Origin: Methanomassiliicoccus sp.
Lineage (GTDB): Archaea; Thermoplasmatota; Thermoplasmata; Methanomassiliicoccales; Methanomassiliicoccaceae
DNA: 64,000 bases
Direction of reading: 5' to 3'
NCBI GenBank assembly: GCA_012719175.1
Contig: JAAYAX010000011.1
Coordinates: forward strand, 186,001-250,000
Part shown: one piece after another, positions 7,276 through 16,563 of the stretch
Position numbering within the stretch: the first letter of the stretch is position 1
How the letters are laid out: each line of letters starts with the position of its first letter
Position numbers and translations under genes: made by a program
The notes under the pieces: generated by a model
The model's database searches: none
The model's input: the letters and a program-made list of their open reading frames with translations, nothing else
What the model was told of the DNA's origin: nothing

Positions 7276-8811
7276 TTGGGCTATCATGAGGACCTCGTCA
7301 GGATGATCCTGGATGGGGAGATAGAGGACAAGGAGGGGCTGCAGCGGGCCAAGATCTCCCTGTGCCGGAAATATTCTCTACCAGGAGTGCCGCGCAACTC
7401 CGAGATATTGGCATCGGTCAGCGATAAGGACCGGCCAAGGGTTCAGGAGCTGCTGCGTCGCAAGCCCGTACGCACGCTATCCGGAGTGGCGGTGGTGGCG
7501 GTGATGACCTCCCCCGCCCCATGTCCCCATGGGAAGTGCATATACTGCCCTGGAGGGGTGGAGAGCGGGTCCCCGCAATCGTATACTGGCAAGGAGCCTG
7601 CGGCCCGCAGGGGGGCGTCCTTCGACTTCGACCCTTACGAACAGGTGCGGGGACGCATAGAGCAGTTGGAGGCCATAGGCCATGGTACGGACAAGATAGA
7701 CCTGATAATCATGGGCGGCACCTTCACCTCCCGCCCCCAAGATTACCAAACAGACTTCGTCAAGCGCTGCTTCGACGCCATGAACCGATCTCGGTCCGAT
7801 GGTCTAGAGGAGGCCCAGCTCCTCAACGAGCAGGCGCCGCACCGCTGTATAGGCATGACCATCGAGACCAGGCCAGATGCTCTCACGGAGCAGCAGGTGG
7901 AAATGTCCATGTCCATGGGCATGACGCGGGTGGAGATGGGCGTCCAGATACTGGACGAGGACATCCTGAGAGAGGTGAACCGCGGCCATGGTCTGCAGGC
8001 GGTGATCGACGGCACCCGTATGGCGAAGCGACACGGGCTCAAGGTCTGCTACCATCTCATGCCCGGCCTCCCCGGTTCGTCCCCTGAGAAGGACCTGGCC
8101 AGTTTCCGACGGGTGTTCGAGGACCCAGACTTCCGTCCGGACATGCTGAAGCTGTACCCTACTCTGGTGGTCAAGGGGACCAAGCTGTTCGACATGTGGT
8201 CCAAGGATGAGTACCGACCGTACACCACGGAGGAGGCGGTAGAGGTCATGGCGGAGATGAAAAGGATCGTACCGCCGTGGGTGAGGATCCAACGCATCCA
8301 GAGGGACATACCGGTACCGCTCATCCACGCGGGGGTGGACAAGGGGCACCTGCGAGAGCTGATAAAGGAGCGCATGAGGTCCCAGGGCCACGGGTGCCGG
8401 TGCATCCGCTGCCGAGAGGTCGGCCTCATGGGCATCAGGAACTACGGCCCCGAGGACGTATCGATCAATGAGACCTACTACGATGCTTCTGGCGGCCAGG
8501 AGCACTTCATATCCCTGGACATCAAGGACCGGGACGCTCTAATCGGTTACGTTCGCCTGCGCACCGGGAATAGTCCCCTGGCCAGCATAAGGGAGCTGAA
8601 GGTCTTCGGACGCATGGCGCCCATCAGCCAGAAGGGAGATGGATGGCAGCACCACGGCCACGGGAAGGAGCTCGTGTCCCTGGCCGAGGAGAGAGCGCGG
8701 GAGGAGGGATGCAGGTCGATCAGGGTCACGAGCGGGGTCGGCGTGCGTAACTACTACCGGGCTATCGGCTACCAGAGGGTCGGAGCGTACATGGAAAAGC
8801 GATTGTTCTGA
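7276..8811 (+). CDS. elp3: tRNA uridine-34 acetyltransferase Elp3
   Basis: A 511-aa Elp3, which adds the carboxymethyl group to the wobble uridine of tRNAs using a radical SAM domain and an acetyl-CoA-binding GNAT domain. The radical SAM cluster is CPHGKCIYC (Cys83, Cys88, Cys91). The TIM-barrel segments MGGTFTSRP, MTIETRPD and YHLMPGLPGSSPEKD follow, then a second cysteine group CRCIRCRE near residue 376. The C-terminal GNAT domain ends with VTSGVGVRNYYRAIGYQRVG. It starts at TTG 7276 with AAGGTG five bases upstream; the N-terminal helix fits the family length. Archaeal Elp3 acts without the other Elongator subunits. Confidence 0.96.
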   Translation: MGYHEDLVRMILDGEIEDKEGLQRAKISLCRKYSLPGVPRNSEILASVSDKDRPRVQELLRRKPVRTLSGVAVVAVMTSPAPCPHGKCIYCPGGVESGSPQSYTGKEPAARRGASFDFDPYEQVRGRIEQLEAIGHGTDKIDLIIMGGTFTSRPQDYQTDFVKRCFDAMNRSRSDGLEEAQLLNEQAPHRCIGMTIETRPDALTEQQVEMSMSMGMTRVEMGVQILDEDILREVNRGHGLQAVIDGTRMAKRHGLKVCYHLMPGLPGSSPEKDLASFRRVFEDPDFRPDMLKLYPTLVVKGTKLFDMWSKDEYRPYTTEEAVEVMAEMKRIVPPWVRIQRIQRDIPVPLIHAGVDKGHLRELIKERMRSQGHGCRCIRCREVGLMGIRNYGPEDVSINETYYDASGGQEHFISLDIKDRDALIGYVRLRTGNSPLASIRELKVFGRMAPISQKGDGWQHHGHGKELVSLAEERAREEGCRSIRVTSGVGVRNYYRAIGYQRVGAYMEKRLF

Positions 8812-8849
8812 GGGTAAAGATGAATAGGTGAAGACCCCGTACCCCCTCA

Positions 8850-9284
8850 ATGTATACAGGCTCCAGGGGAAGGATAGTAAGGTCTGTAGAGGAATGGAGG
8901 GAGAGCCTGACCGCAGATCAGTTTCGCATACTGCGGCAGAACGGCACCGAGAGACCTTTTGTGAACCAGTATTGGAACAACCATGACATCGGGACCTACG
9001 CATGCGCGGGATGCGGAAATGAGCTGTTCCTGTCCGAGAACCAGTTCGACTCCGGCACGGGTTGGCCTTGCTTCTCCTCTCCCTGCGGAGGGGATTCGGT
9101 GGAGACCAGCCTGGAGGTGCGGTTCGGAAGGAGACGCATCGCCGTGTCCTGTGCTCATTGCGGAGGGCATCTCGGCCACGTGTGCGATGACAGCTCTCAG
9201 ATGACCGGACTAAGGTACTGCATCAACTCCGGCGCCATGACATTCTTCCCGAACAGGAAGCTGAAGAAACTGAAGAGAAAATAA
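8850..9284 (+). CDS. msrB: peptide-methionine (R)-S-oxide reductase MsrB
   Basis: A 144-aa MsrB that reduces methionine-R-sulfoxide in proteins, normally with thioredoxin as electron donor. The zinc site is CAGCG plus CAHCGGHLGHV, the substrate loop is FDSGTGWPCF, and the catalytic cysteine lies in RYCINSGAM near the C-terminus. ATG 8850 is the only ATG in frame before the conserved core, and it has no clear ribosome binding site, so the mRNA may have a short leader. The thioredoxin/reductase pair at 1567-2933 could supply electrons. It lies 38 bp after elp3 on the same strand. Confidence 0.95.
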   Translation: MYTGSRGRIVRSVEEWRESLTADQFRILRQNGTERPFVNQYWNNHDIGTYACAGCGNELFLSENQFDSGTGWPCFSSPCGGDSVETSLEVRFGRRRIAVSCAHCGGHLGHVCDDSSQMTGLRYCINSGAMTFFPNRKLKKLKRK

Positions 9285-9327
9285 GGTTCGGAGGGGATCT
9301 TACCCGGTCCCCGACGGGCATTCTCCT

Positions 9328-9573
9328 TCAGGCGTTGGAAACGGACATGACCACGACGTCTCGGACCGCCCTCATCTCGCTGAACGGGAGGACCAGGCGT
9401 CCCTGGGGATCGGTCTTGTAAAGCCTGGTCTCTACCTCTTCGGCAGGTACTACCAGCACGTTCTGGATATCTCCGGATGAGGTGTTCACCAAAAAGTTCT
9501 CGATCATGCCGAGGATCTGCCCATCGTTGGTCATTACGGTCTTTCCCTTGAGCTCTGTAATGAATTTTCGCAT
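9328..9573 (-). CDS. PRC-barrel domain protein
   Basis: An 81-aa PRC-barrel protein. The pattern LKGKTVMTNDGQILGMIEN followed by a strand VLVVPAEEVETRL and RLVLPFSEMRAVRDVVVM is typical of the short archaeal PRC-barrel proteins of unknown role. It is convergent with msrB (43-bp gap). A TATA-like TTATATTG is about 55 bp upstream on the minus strand. It is related in fold, but not closely in sequence, to the protein at 1128-1391. Confidence 0.82.
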   Translation of the reverse strand: MRKFITELKGKTVMTNDGQILGMIENFLVNTSSGDIQNVLVVPAEEVETRLYKTDPQGRLVLPFSEMRAVRDVVVMSVSNA

Positions 9574-9974
9574 TCAACCATCCCATCTGAGCATTAGTGC
9601 GACTGGTATATGCAATAGGTTGTCAATATAATAATCTATCGCGCTGTGCTCGAGCATTGGCCAGCATCCTCTGCGAGAGACGGAGATCTTACAGCCCGCC
9701 CCCCTTCAAACGATCCTCCCGGGGGATCGCCGCACCAAATGACAGAGTGTAGCTAAGGGCCCTTCGAAGACCATGGGACCGGCTCGGTCCATCACCGATG
9801 GAAGCAGCACTCCGGTGACCTCATGGATGCTGGAAGTAGGATAGGGAAACAAATGTGTTCATCCAGAATCGGTAATCGAGCTGGAAGGGATGGTGAGAAG
9901 TTATTAGGCCGTGAGAAATGGTCGGCCTAGGAGAGCGGCAGCGCCTTCGTCAACATTATGGGCGACACATGTGA
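9574..9974. other. gene-free stretch
   Basis: About 400 bp without a convincing gene. It holds the promoter side of the PRC-barrel gene (TATA-like sequence near 9627-9636, minus strand) and a GATCC/GGATC near-palindrome at 9711-9727. I saw no tRNA, no repeat family and no long open frame. It precedes a decayed gene, so part of it may be old coding sequence that can no longer be read. Confidence 0.5.
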
Positions 9975-10172
9975 GTGATGGGGACCGCGACCTGCGACGC
10001 CGTGCATGACATCGCGGGCAAGGTGTGGGACCTGTTCCATCTTCTCATATGCAACATCCGCGTGATCGAGGATGACAGGATGATCCTCAGCCCCATCACA
10101 TCATGCTCAATACACGAGCTTGGCTCCAGGGAGCTTAAGCTGCTGAGGAAGGCGAACGAATGGCAGATATAG
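9975..10172 (+). CDS. short hypothetical protein upstream of the RimK-like pseudogene
   Basis: A 65-codon open frame (start ATG 9975 or 9978) that I do not recognise. It reads CDAVHDIAGKVWDLFHLLIC then an SPITSCSIHELGSRELKLL stretch, giving a helical, fairly ordinary composition. Its stop overlaps the presumed start of the following RimK-like gene (ATGGCAGATATAG), an arrangement typical of a coupled operon. As the partner is a pseudogene, this may also be a truncated remnant. Confidence 0.35.
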   Translation: MMGTATCDAVHDIAGKVWDLFHLLICNIRVIEDDRMILSPITSCSIHELGSRELKLLRKANEWQI

Positions 10173-11050
10173 CCTGTTTCGTAGTGCGCAACACCACCTC
10201 CAGGGCCGAGGAGATGACCGCCCCGGTCAACTTCAAATTGGCCGCCCAGCAGCTGGGCCACCGGATGAAGTACCGGATGAAGTATGTGTACCGCCAGGAT
10301 ATAGATCGCAACCCCCTCCTTCGATGCCCTCTTCATATGTCCCCTCACGGATCCCCTCAACGCCACCTACGTGGCCTCCAGGATGGCGGAGCTTCATGGC
10401 ATGAAGGTCATCGACGATCCCGATTTCATCATCATCCGCTGCGATAGTATCAACATGTTCATGCATCTTCTCCGTGCCGGCATCAAGATCCCCGAGACCC
10501 GGTTCGTCGAGAAGAAGGAGCTGGACAGACGTACGATGGAGAGCCTCTTCGAGGAGCTGGGAACGCCCTTGATCCTGAACGCACCGCACGCCTAGTTCTC
10601 CATGCACGTGGACAAAGTGGAAAGCGTGCCAGCTTCCAGGAGACCGCGAAGAAGTACTTCCGCAGGGCGGATAAGATCGTGGTGCAGCGCTTCATTTACT
10701 CACGCTTCAACTGGAGGGTGACCACGCTCAACGGCAAAGTGCTCTCCGTCTGCAAGTACGTGATGCCCGGGGACTCCTGAAAGATTCAGCGCAACGACAA
10801 CGGGTACATTGTCTGGGCTAAGATAGAGGCCGTGGACCCTGATCTGGCGGACCCGAGGCTGCTGGACGTCGGCGTAAAGGCCTCCAGGGTCATTGGGAAC
10901 GTCCTTTACGGTGTGGACATCAAGGAGGTCGATGGTGAGTATGTCGTCATCGAGGTTAACGACAATCCCAACGTCGATGCCGGGGGCGAGGACGCTCGCA
11001 ACCCTGAGGTCTACGAGAGGATCGTATGCTATCTGGCCAGTGAGGTTTGA
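10160..11050 (+). pseudogene. decayed RimK-like ATP-grasp ligase
   Basis: Joined across three frames this reads as one RimK/glutathione-synthase-type ATP-grasp protein of about 295 aa. Pieces are an N-terminal part from ATG 10160; LTDPLNATYVASRMAELHG and KIPETRFVEKKELDRR; then ADKIVVQRFIYSRFNWRV, LNGKVLSVCKYVMPGDS; and a C-terminal metal-binding part YGVDIKEVDGEYVVIEVNDN. Lesions I can place are a frameshift at the C-run near 10311-10316, a TAG stop at 10593, a second frameshift near 10630 and a TGA at 10778 where tryptophan is expected. There is also a 12-bp tandem duplication at 10261-10284. Intact relatives ligate amino acids to proteins or cofactors. With this many lesions it is not functional. 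Confidence 0.85.
10261..10284. repeat. 12-bp exact tandem duplication
   Basis: The unit CCGGATGAAGTA occurs twice in direct succession inside the decayed RimK-like gene and duplicates the codons for RMKY. It keeps frame, so it is not the cause of a frameshift, but it fits relaxed selection on a dead gene. Confidence 0.85.
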
Positions 11051-11096
11051 TGTGTTCTGGGCATCATCCTTAAGTGATACAAAACCCTAGAGATGC

Positions 11097-12062
11097 GTGG
11101 CGATGAAGCTTAGGCGCCTTGCCCCCTCACCTGTCATTTCCGCTCCGGTAGCTGGTTCCACTTCACATAGGTTCTGGACCACAGCCTTGGTGCTGGCTCT
11201 CCTCTTGTTGTTTGCATCGGCCTTGGCGGTGTATCTGGAGAGGGGAGGCTCGTCCGGCGGAACACATGAGGCTTTGAGCGAGGACGAGAGATGGGCGCTG
11301 GCCGCGACCTACTCCCCCGTGCTGCGGTTCTCGATAGATGAGAGGACCTTCCCAACTGACGTGGGGTATTTCATCGAGAGGTCCCACCTGATCGACCGTT
11401 CGCGTGCGATCATAGCGGAGCACCCCCGCTCTGATGACCTGTCCTTGGCCGGCCTGGGCATGTATCTCGACAACTACTTGGGATCGGGCGATGACCTGGG
11501 GGTGATCACCGCATATGAGAATGATATATCGATCGTCCAGTCCACGGTTTACATACGCATCGTGGAAGGGGACGGCAGAGTCGCCTTGCAGTACTGGATG
11601 TTCTATGTATTCAACCTCGGGACCTTCAACTCCCACGAGGGGGACTGGGAGATGGTTCAGGTGGTTCTCGACAGGGAAGACCTCTCACTCCATAGCGTGG
11701 TCCTGAGCCAGCACCATGGTTACGGGCAGGTTGATTGGGCCAAGGGCGTGGAAGCGGAGAACGGGACACATCCTGTGGTGATCGTCTCCTGCGGTAGCCA
11801 CGCGAACTATTTCCCCGGCACCATGAACATCCTCGCGGGGGACATTATAGACGGGTCGGGGGAACGGTGGGAGCCCCAAGACTATGTTCTCATCCCCATA
11901 GGGGAGGAATGGAGCGGTCACGTTCCTGAGTGGCTCCTATTCCAGGGCCACTGGGGTGAGCCCGGGGGCATATGGGCAGGCATTCTGGGCACGGAAGGGC
12001 CTCGTGGCCCCATGTACCGCGAGGACGGGTTGATGTGGGATGCCCTGTCCTGGGGCTCGTGA
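11097..12062 (+). CDS. exported Vps62-like protein
   Basis: A 321-aa protein with a basic N-terminus and one hydrophobic segment (residues about 26-47) that would anchor or export it, leaving a large extracytoplasmic domain. The domain carries the Vps62 family pattern: VALQYWMFYVFN, NSHEGDWEMVQVVLD, VVLSQHHGYGQVDW, HPVVIVSCGSHANYFPG, and a late LLFQGHWGEPGG with GPRGPMYR. These proteins are known mainly from fungi, plants and bacteria, and their biochemical role is unclear. The start is GTG 11097 or ATG 11103; neither has a strong ribosome binding site. It converges on cdc48 with a 4-bp gap. Confidence 0.82.
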   Translation: MAMKLRRLAPSPVISAPVAGSTSHRFWTTALVLALLLLFASALAVYLERGGSSGGTHEALSEDERWALAATYSPVLRFSIDERTFPTDVGYFIERSHLIDRSRAIIAEHPRSDDLSLAGLGMYLDNYLGSGDDLGVITAYENDISIVQSTVYIRIVEGDGRVALQYWMFYVFNLGTFNSHEGDWEMVQVVLDREDLSLHSVVLSQHHGYGQVDWAKGVEAENGTHPVVIVSCGSHANYFPGTMNILAGDIIDGSGERWEPQDYVLIPIGEEWSGHVPEWLLFQGHWGEPGGIWAGILGTEGPRGPMYREDGLMWDALSWGS

Positions 12063-12066
12063 CCGC

Positions 12067-14271
12067 TCAGCGGTACACGCCGGGGTCATGCCACTTTTGG
12101 GGAAGCCGGTCCATCGAGCGCGCGAAGTCCTCGTACCACTTCATCACATCCTTGCTGGACGATGGACGTATGGTCTTCAGGGCGGCATCGAAGTGCTTCA
12201 TGGTGATCCTGTCAGCGTCACGTGACTCCCTCATGGCCACCATGGCCGCCTCCCGGCAAAGGGCCTCCAGGTCAGCACCAACGTAGCCTTCGGTACGAGC
12301 CACCACGTTCTCCAGGTCCACACCCACCAGGGGCATTGTCCTGGTGTTTATCTTTAGAATGCTCCTCCGCGCCTCAGCATCCGGTACCGGGACCAGGGCC
12401 AGGCGGTCGAACCTTCCCGGCCTCAGGAGCGCGGGGTCCACTATGTCCGGACGGTTGGTGGCGGCCACCACCGTGACCCGGCCAAGGGACTCGAATCCGT
12501 CCATGGACGTGAGCAATTGGTTAACCACCCTCTCGGTGACGTTGGACTCGTTGGACAAGCCTCTCCTCGGAGCGACCGCATCCAGCTCGTCCAGGAACAC
12601 TATGGCCGGAGCCACCTGCTTGGCCTTCTTGAAGATCTGGCGGATGGCCTTTTCGGACTCGCCCACCCACTTGGACATGATCTCGGGACCTTTGACGTTG
12701 ATGAAGTTGACCTTGCACTCGTTGGCCACCGCCCTGGCCAGAAGGGTCTTACCAGTACCGGGAGGGCCATACAGCAGCACTCCCCGCCCCGGTTTGATGC
12801 CCAGCCGGGTAAAGCACTGAGGGTCCTGCAGGGGAAGCTCGATCATCTCCTTCAGCATCCTCTTCACGTCCTCCAGGCCGCCCACGTCGTCCCAGGTCAC
12901 GTTAGGTATCTCCACTGACACCTCCCTCATCGCCGAGGGCTCGACCTCCAGGAGCGCCTCCTTGAAATCCTGTTGGGTGACCTTCATCCTCTCCAGCACC
13001 ACCGGCGGCACGGGCTTGTCAAGCTCGAACTCGGGCACATGGCGCCTGAGGCATTTCATTGCCGCCTCCCTGGCCAGGGACGCCAGGTCCGCCCCCACGT
13101 AGCCGTGGGTGCTGTTGGCCAACATGTCCAGGTCCACATCGGAGAGGAGAGGCATCCCTCGAGTGTGGATCTGCAGGATCTCCTTGCGTCCGCTGAGGGT
13201 GGGCACCCCGATCTCGATCTCCCGGTCGAAGCGTCCTGGTCTCCGGAGCGCGGGGTCAATGGCGTCCTCGCGGTTGGTGGCCCCTATGACGATGACCTGC
13301 CCCCTTCCCCCTAGCCCGTCCATTAAGGTGAGCATCTGGGCAACGACCCTGCGCTCGGTCTCGCCCATGACCTCCTCACGCTTCGGAGCTATGGAATCGA
13401 TCTCATCGATGAAGATTATGGAGGGGGCGGTCTTCTCCGCCTCCTCGAACTTCTCTCGGAGCTTCTCCTCGCTTTGCCCATAGTACTTGGACATGATCTC
13501 CGGACCCTGGATGGAATAGAAGTTGGCACCCGATTCGCTGGCCACGGCCTTGGCGATAAGCGTCTTGCCGGTGCCGGGGGGGCCGTACAGCAGAACGCCC
13601 TTGGGGGCGTCGATGCCAAGTCGGTCGAATAGCTCGGGGTGCTTGAGGGGCAGCTCGATGATCTCCCGTACCCGCTTCAGCTCCTCCTCCAGGCCGCCCA
13701 CGTCATCATAGGTGACCGATGTCGTGGTAACCTCTGCGGCCTCTATAGGCTCGGTCTTAACCACCAGCTCAGTATGCCCGCCGACCACCACAACGCCGGT
13801 GGGAGCGGTGCTTATGACCACGAAGGGCAGGAAACCCCCCATGAGGGCTATGTTGGGGATGATCATGGCGTCCCCCTTGACCAGCGGGCGGTTGGTGAGC
13901 CCCTTCTTGAACAGCTCCTCCACACCTTGACCGAACCGCACTCTCTTTCCAGGAGGTATCTTGGGTGCCACCACGACCTTGGCCGCGGGCTGGGTGTCGG
14001 CCTTCATCACCGCCACCTTCTCCCCGATGCTGACCCCCGCGTTGGAGCGGATCATGCCATCGATGGAGATGATGCCCCTGCCCTCATCCTCGTTCGAGGC
14101 CCGGAAGACCTTGGCTGCGGTCCTCCTCTTCCCCACTATCTCAATGAAATCCCCCATGTCGACATTGAGATCCTTCCTCGTTTGGGTGTCTATCCGAGCT
14201 CGTCCCAGCCCGACCTCTGATTGGTGCTGAGCGCTCTCCACCTTAAGGGTCACTGATTCTACCAAAACCAT
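12067..14271 (-). CDS. cdc48: CDC48/VCP-like AAA+ ATPase
   Basis: A 734-aa double-ring AAA ATPase that unfolds proteins, often for the archaeal proteasome. An N-terminal double-psi-barrel and 4-beta domain (residues 1-185) is followed by D1, with Walker A GPPGTGKT at 230-237 and Walker B IIFIDE at 285-290. D2 has Walker A at 502-509 and Walker B IVFLDE at 557-562. I chose ATG 14271 ([14 protein letters not shown]), which matches the family start. The frame stays open 126 bp further, but a TATA-like GGATTAATATC at 14299-14310 fits a short leader to 14271. The C-terminus ends in GVYR and has no HbYX proteasome-docking motif. Confidence 0.95.
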   Translation of the reverse strand: MVLVESVTLKVESAQHQSEVGLGRARIDTQTRKDLNVDMGDFIEIVGKRRTAAKVFRASNEDEGRGIISIDGMIRSNAGVSIGEKVAVMKADTQPAAKVVVAPKIPPGKRVRFGQGVEELFKKGLTNRPLVKGDAMIIPNIALMGGFLPFVVISTAPTGVVVVGGHTELVVKTEPIEAAEVTTTSVTYDDVGGLEEELKRVREIIELPLKHPELFDRLGIDAPKGVLLYGPPGTGKTLIAKAVASESGANFYSIQGPEIMSKYYGQSEEKLREKFEEAEKTAPSIIFIDEIDSIAPKREEVMGETERRVVAQMLTLMDGLGGRGQVIVIGATNREDAIDPALRRPGRFDREIEIGVPTLSGRKEILQIHTRGMPLLSDVDLDMLANSTHGYVGADLASLAREAAMKCLRRHVPEFELDKPVPPVVLERMKVTQQDFKEALLEVEPSAMREVSVEIPNVTWDDVGGLEDVKRMLKEMIELPLQDPQCFTRLGIKPGRGVLLYGPPGTGKTLLARAVANECKVNFINVKGPEIMSKWVGESEKAIRQIFKKAKQVAPAIVFLDELDAVAPRRGLSNESNVTERVVNQLLTSMDGFESLGRVTVVAATNRPDIVDPALLRPGRFDRLALVPVPDAEARRSILKINTRTMPLVGVDLENVVARTEGYVGADLEALCREAAMVAMRESRDADRITMKHFDAALKTIRPSSSKDVMKWYEDFARSMDRLPQKWHDPGVYR

Positions 14272-14298
14272 CCCCCGCGACCCTGAAATTTCCCCTTT

Positions 14299-14310
14299 GA
14301 TATTAATCCT
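14299..14310 (-). promoter_or_regulatory. TATA box of cdc48
   Basis: AGGATTAATATC on the minus strand lies about 30-37 bp before ATG 14271. With archaeal transcription starting some 25 bp downstream, the mRNA would have only a few bases of leader. This supports the shorter start for cdc48. Confidence 0.55.
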
Positions 14311-14380
14311 ATGTTCATGAAATACACCGGCCGAAAGCGAAAGTCTAATCTTGGTCATACCATTGGCGTGGAGCATGGAA

Positions 14381-15265
14381 ATGGCCCCCGAATGCATACC
14401 TTGTCTCCTTAACCGGGTCCTCTATGAGGTCGAACAATGCGATCCGAGCCGTAACGGGGCGGCCATGAGGGACTCCCTGCGAATTTTGAAGGAAGGGTAC
14501 GTCCCCGGGGCCAACTCCGCAGAGGTGGCCACCCGGGTCCACGAGCGTGCCTATAAGGTCATGGGCTGCGAGGACCCCTACCTCGGCCTAAAGATAAAGA
14601 GCCAGGAGGTAGCCCGGGAGCTCTACCCGAGGGCCCAGTGCCTGGTGGAATCCTCCCGCGATCGGCTGGAGGCGGCTACGCTGGCGGCGATCGCCGGGAA
14701 CGTCATGGACTTCGGCATCGCCGGCCTGGACGATCCCACCGCGCTCAGCAGGCAGTTCGACTCCCTCATCCGCCAGGGGCTAAACGTGAACGACCTGGAC
14801 AGGATGCGTGCCATCCTATCCAAGGCCCGTAGGGTTCTGTATCTCCTGGACAACTGCGGAGAGGACATCCTGGACACCCTCCTGGTGCAGGAGATAAAGG
14901 CCTTCGGTCCGAAGGTCATCGGCGTCGTCAAGGGGGAGGCCATTCTGACCGACGTGACCATGGAGGATGCCCGCCGCTCGGGAACGATGAGAGCATTCGA
15001 CGAGGTACTGACCACCGGCATGTTCGCTGTGGGTATCGACGTGGACCGCATGGGCGACCGTCTCCGCAGGGAGATGGAGGGGGCGGACCTGATAATATCG
15101 AAGGGCATGGCCAACTTCGAGTCCCTGTCCGATTCCCAGTTCGGACCCATAGCATACCTCATGAGGGCCAAGTGCCGCCCCGTGGCCGAGGCCGTGGGGG
15201 CGAAACGGGGCGACAACGTCCTCCGAGTGGTGGAAAGGGGTTCGAAGCCCAGTGTCCTCTCGTGA
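14381..15265 (+). CDS. DUF89 (ARMT1-like) metal-dependent phosphatase
   Basis: A 294-aa archaeal DUF89 protein. The N-terminal ECIPCLLNR cysteine pair is typical of the archaeal branch. The core motifs are LYLLDNCGEDILDTLL (metal-binding Asp/Asn), VKGEAILTDVTMEDA and ADLIISKGMANFESLSD. Family members hydrolyse phosphorylated metabolites with Mn or Ni/Co, and are proposed to act as damage-control phosphatases. ATG 14381 has GGAG seven bases upstream, better than the in-frame ATG 14375. It is divergent from cdc48 with about 110 bp between them. Confidence 0.88.
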   Translation: MAPECIPCLLNRVLYEVEQCDPSRNGAAMRDSLRILKEGYVPGANSAEVATRVHERAYKVMGCEDPYLGLKIKSQEVARELYPRAQCLVESSRDRLEAATLAAIAGNVMDFGIAGLDDPTALSRQFDSLIRQGLNVNDLDRMRAILSKARRVLYLLDNCGEDILDTLLVQEIKAFGPKVIGVVKGEAILTDVTMEDARRSGTMRAFDEVLTTGMFAVGIDVDRMGDRLRREMEGADLIISKGMANFESLSDSQFGPIAYLMRAKCRPVAEAVGAKRGDNVLRVVERGSKPSVLS

Positions 15266-15448
15266 CATGTCGGAAGACCTTATAGAGAACGGTGAGGTTC
15301 TGACGTAGGGCGCCTGTTCTCAACAATCGCTCTTGCAGGAAAAACGGTTATAATGACCAGTATAATCTGGGGGCGTCATGACCGGTTCACCGCTCACGCT
15401 TCGCATGACAACTCCTGAAGTTGCGACCATAGCTTCGAGGTCGATCGC

Positions 15449-16525
15449 GTGATGGGCGAGATGACCGCGGTGATCCTCGCCGGCGGAGAGGGGACCCGCT
15501 TGCGGCCGCTCACCAACACCCGGCCCAAACCTCTGCTTCCGGTTCTGGGGAGACCGTGCCTGGAGTACGTGATACGCGCCCTGGTGGACGCCAACGTGGG
15601 CACCGCATATCTGACATGTGGCTACCGCTCCCGGGATATGGTCGACGCTCTGGGCAGCGGCAGGCAGTTCGGCATCGACCTCCGTTTCACATTCGAGGAC
15701 CACCCTGCAGGAACGGCCGGCGCGGTGAAGCTGTTGCAGAGCAAGCTCAGCGGCACGATTGTGGTGGTCAGCGGGGACGTGCTCGCCGACGTCGACATCC
15801 GCTCCCTGGTGGAGTACCATCAGCAGAAGGGAGCCCTGGCTACCATGGCCTTGACCACCGTGGACAGGCCTGAGGAGTTCGGCATCGTGGGGCTTGACGA
15901 TGATGGCCGTATTGTACGCTTCAAGGAGAAGCCACGGACCGAGGAGGTGTTCTCCAACCTCATTAACGCTGGCATATATGTTCTCGAGGCCAGGGTGCTT
16001 GAGGACATCCCGCCGGGGGAGAAGTTCGACTTTTCCAAACAGCTGTTCCCCAAACTCCTGGATCGTTCTGAACGGCTGTACGGCATGCCGCTGACCGGCC
16101 TGTGGAAGGACATAGGCAGGCCCCGTGACCTTCTGGAGGCCAACATCAGGATGGCCGCAGGGAAGGGGCAGGAGATCGATGTGGAAGGGGCCTGCACGAG
16201 CGGCCCCATCGTAGCCACCCGCTTCCGGGCCTACGGCTGCAGGATCGAGGGCCCGTCCTATGTGGGCGAGGGAGTCTCCATCGGCACAGGGGCCACCCTC
16301 TCCTGCTGTGCCATCGGGAACGGCGCGGAGGTAGGAGAGGATGCGATCATCACCGACTCCATGCTCATGGACGGCTGCACCGTGGGGAAAGGGTCGAAGA
16401 TCGCCGGTTGCGTTATAGGAAAGGATTGCTGCATTGGCGATGACGTTCACCTGACGAATATCCTCATGGGGGACCACGTGCACCTGGACGGACCCATGGA
16501 GGTCAGGGACAGGACCTTGGAGTAG
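15449..16525 (+). CDS. NDP-sugar pyrophosphorylase with left-handed beta-helix domain
   Basis: A 358-aa sugar-1-phosphate nucleotidyltransferase. The N-terminal Rossmann part has LAGGEGTRLRPLTNTRPKPL near residue 10, the VVSGDVLADVDI metal site and FKEKPRTEEVFSNLINAGIY. From about residue 240 the sequence becomes hexapeptide-like (VGEGVSIGTGA, IGNGAEVGEDA, VGKGSKIAG), giving a GMPP/GlmU-like beta-helix. The nucleotide (GTP, UTP or dTTP) and sugar are not fixed by sequence alone. Mannose- or heptose-1-phosphate guanylyltransferase is a reasonable guess given the glycan locus downstream. The start is GTG 15449 with GAGGT seven bases upstream, or ATG 15452/15461. Confidence 0.88.
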   Translation: MMGEMTAVILAGGEGTRLRPLTNTRPKPLLPVLGRPCLEYVIRALVDANVGTAYLTCGYRSRDMVDALGSGRQFGIDLRFTFEDHPAGTAGAVKLLQSKLSGTIVVVSGDVLADVDIRSLVEYHQQKGALATMALTTVDRPEEFGIVGLDDDGRIVRFKEKPRTEEVFSNLINAGIYVLEARVLEDIPPGEKFDFSKQLFPKLLDRSERLYGMPLTGLWKDIGRPRDLLEANIRMAAGKGQEIDVEGACTSGPIVATRFRAYGCRIEGPSYVGEGVSIGTGATLSCCAIGNGAEVGEDAIITDSMLMDGCTVGKGSKIAGCVIGKDCCIGDDVHLTNILMGDHVHLDGPMEVRDRTLE

Positions 16526-16563
16526 GACGACCAATTGAAATATTTAGAGCTGAATGGGCTCGC

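Noticed and set aside
9711-9727. GATCC/GGATC palindrome as a functional site
   Set aside because: It is imperfect, has no loop and occurs once; nothing links it to a regulator or mobile element.
10593-10595. TAG in the RimK-like gene as a pyrrolysine codon, and TGA 10778 as selenocysteine
   Set aside because: The same gene has two frameshifts, no recoding element was seen, and TAG is used as a normal stop by about 11 of some 60 genes in the window.
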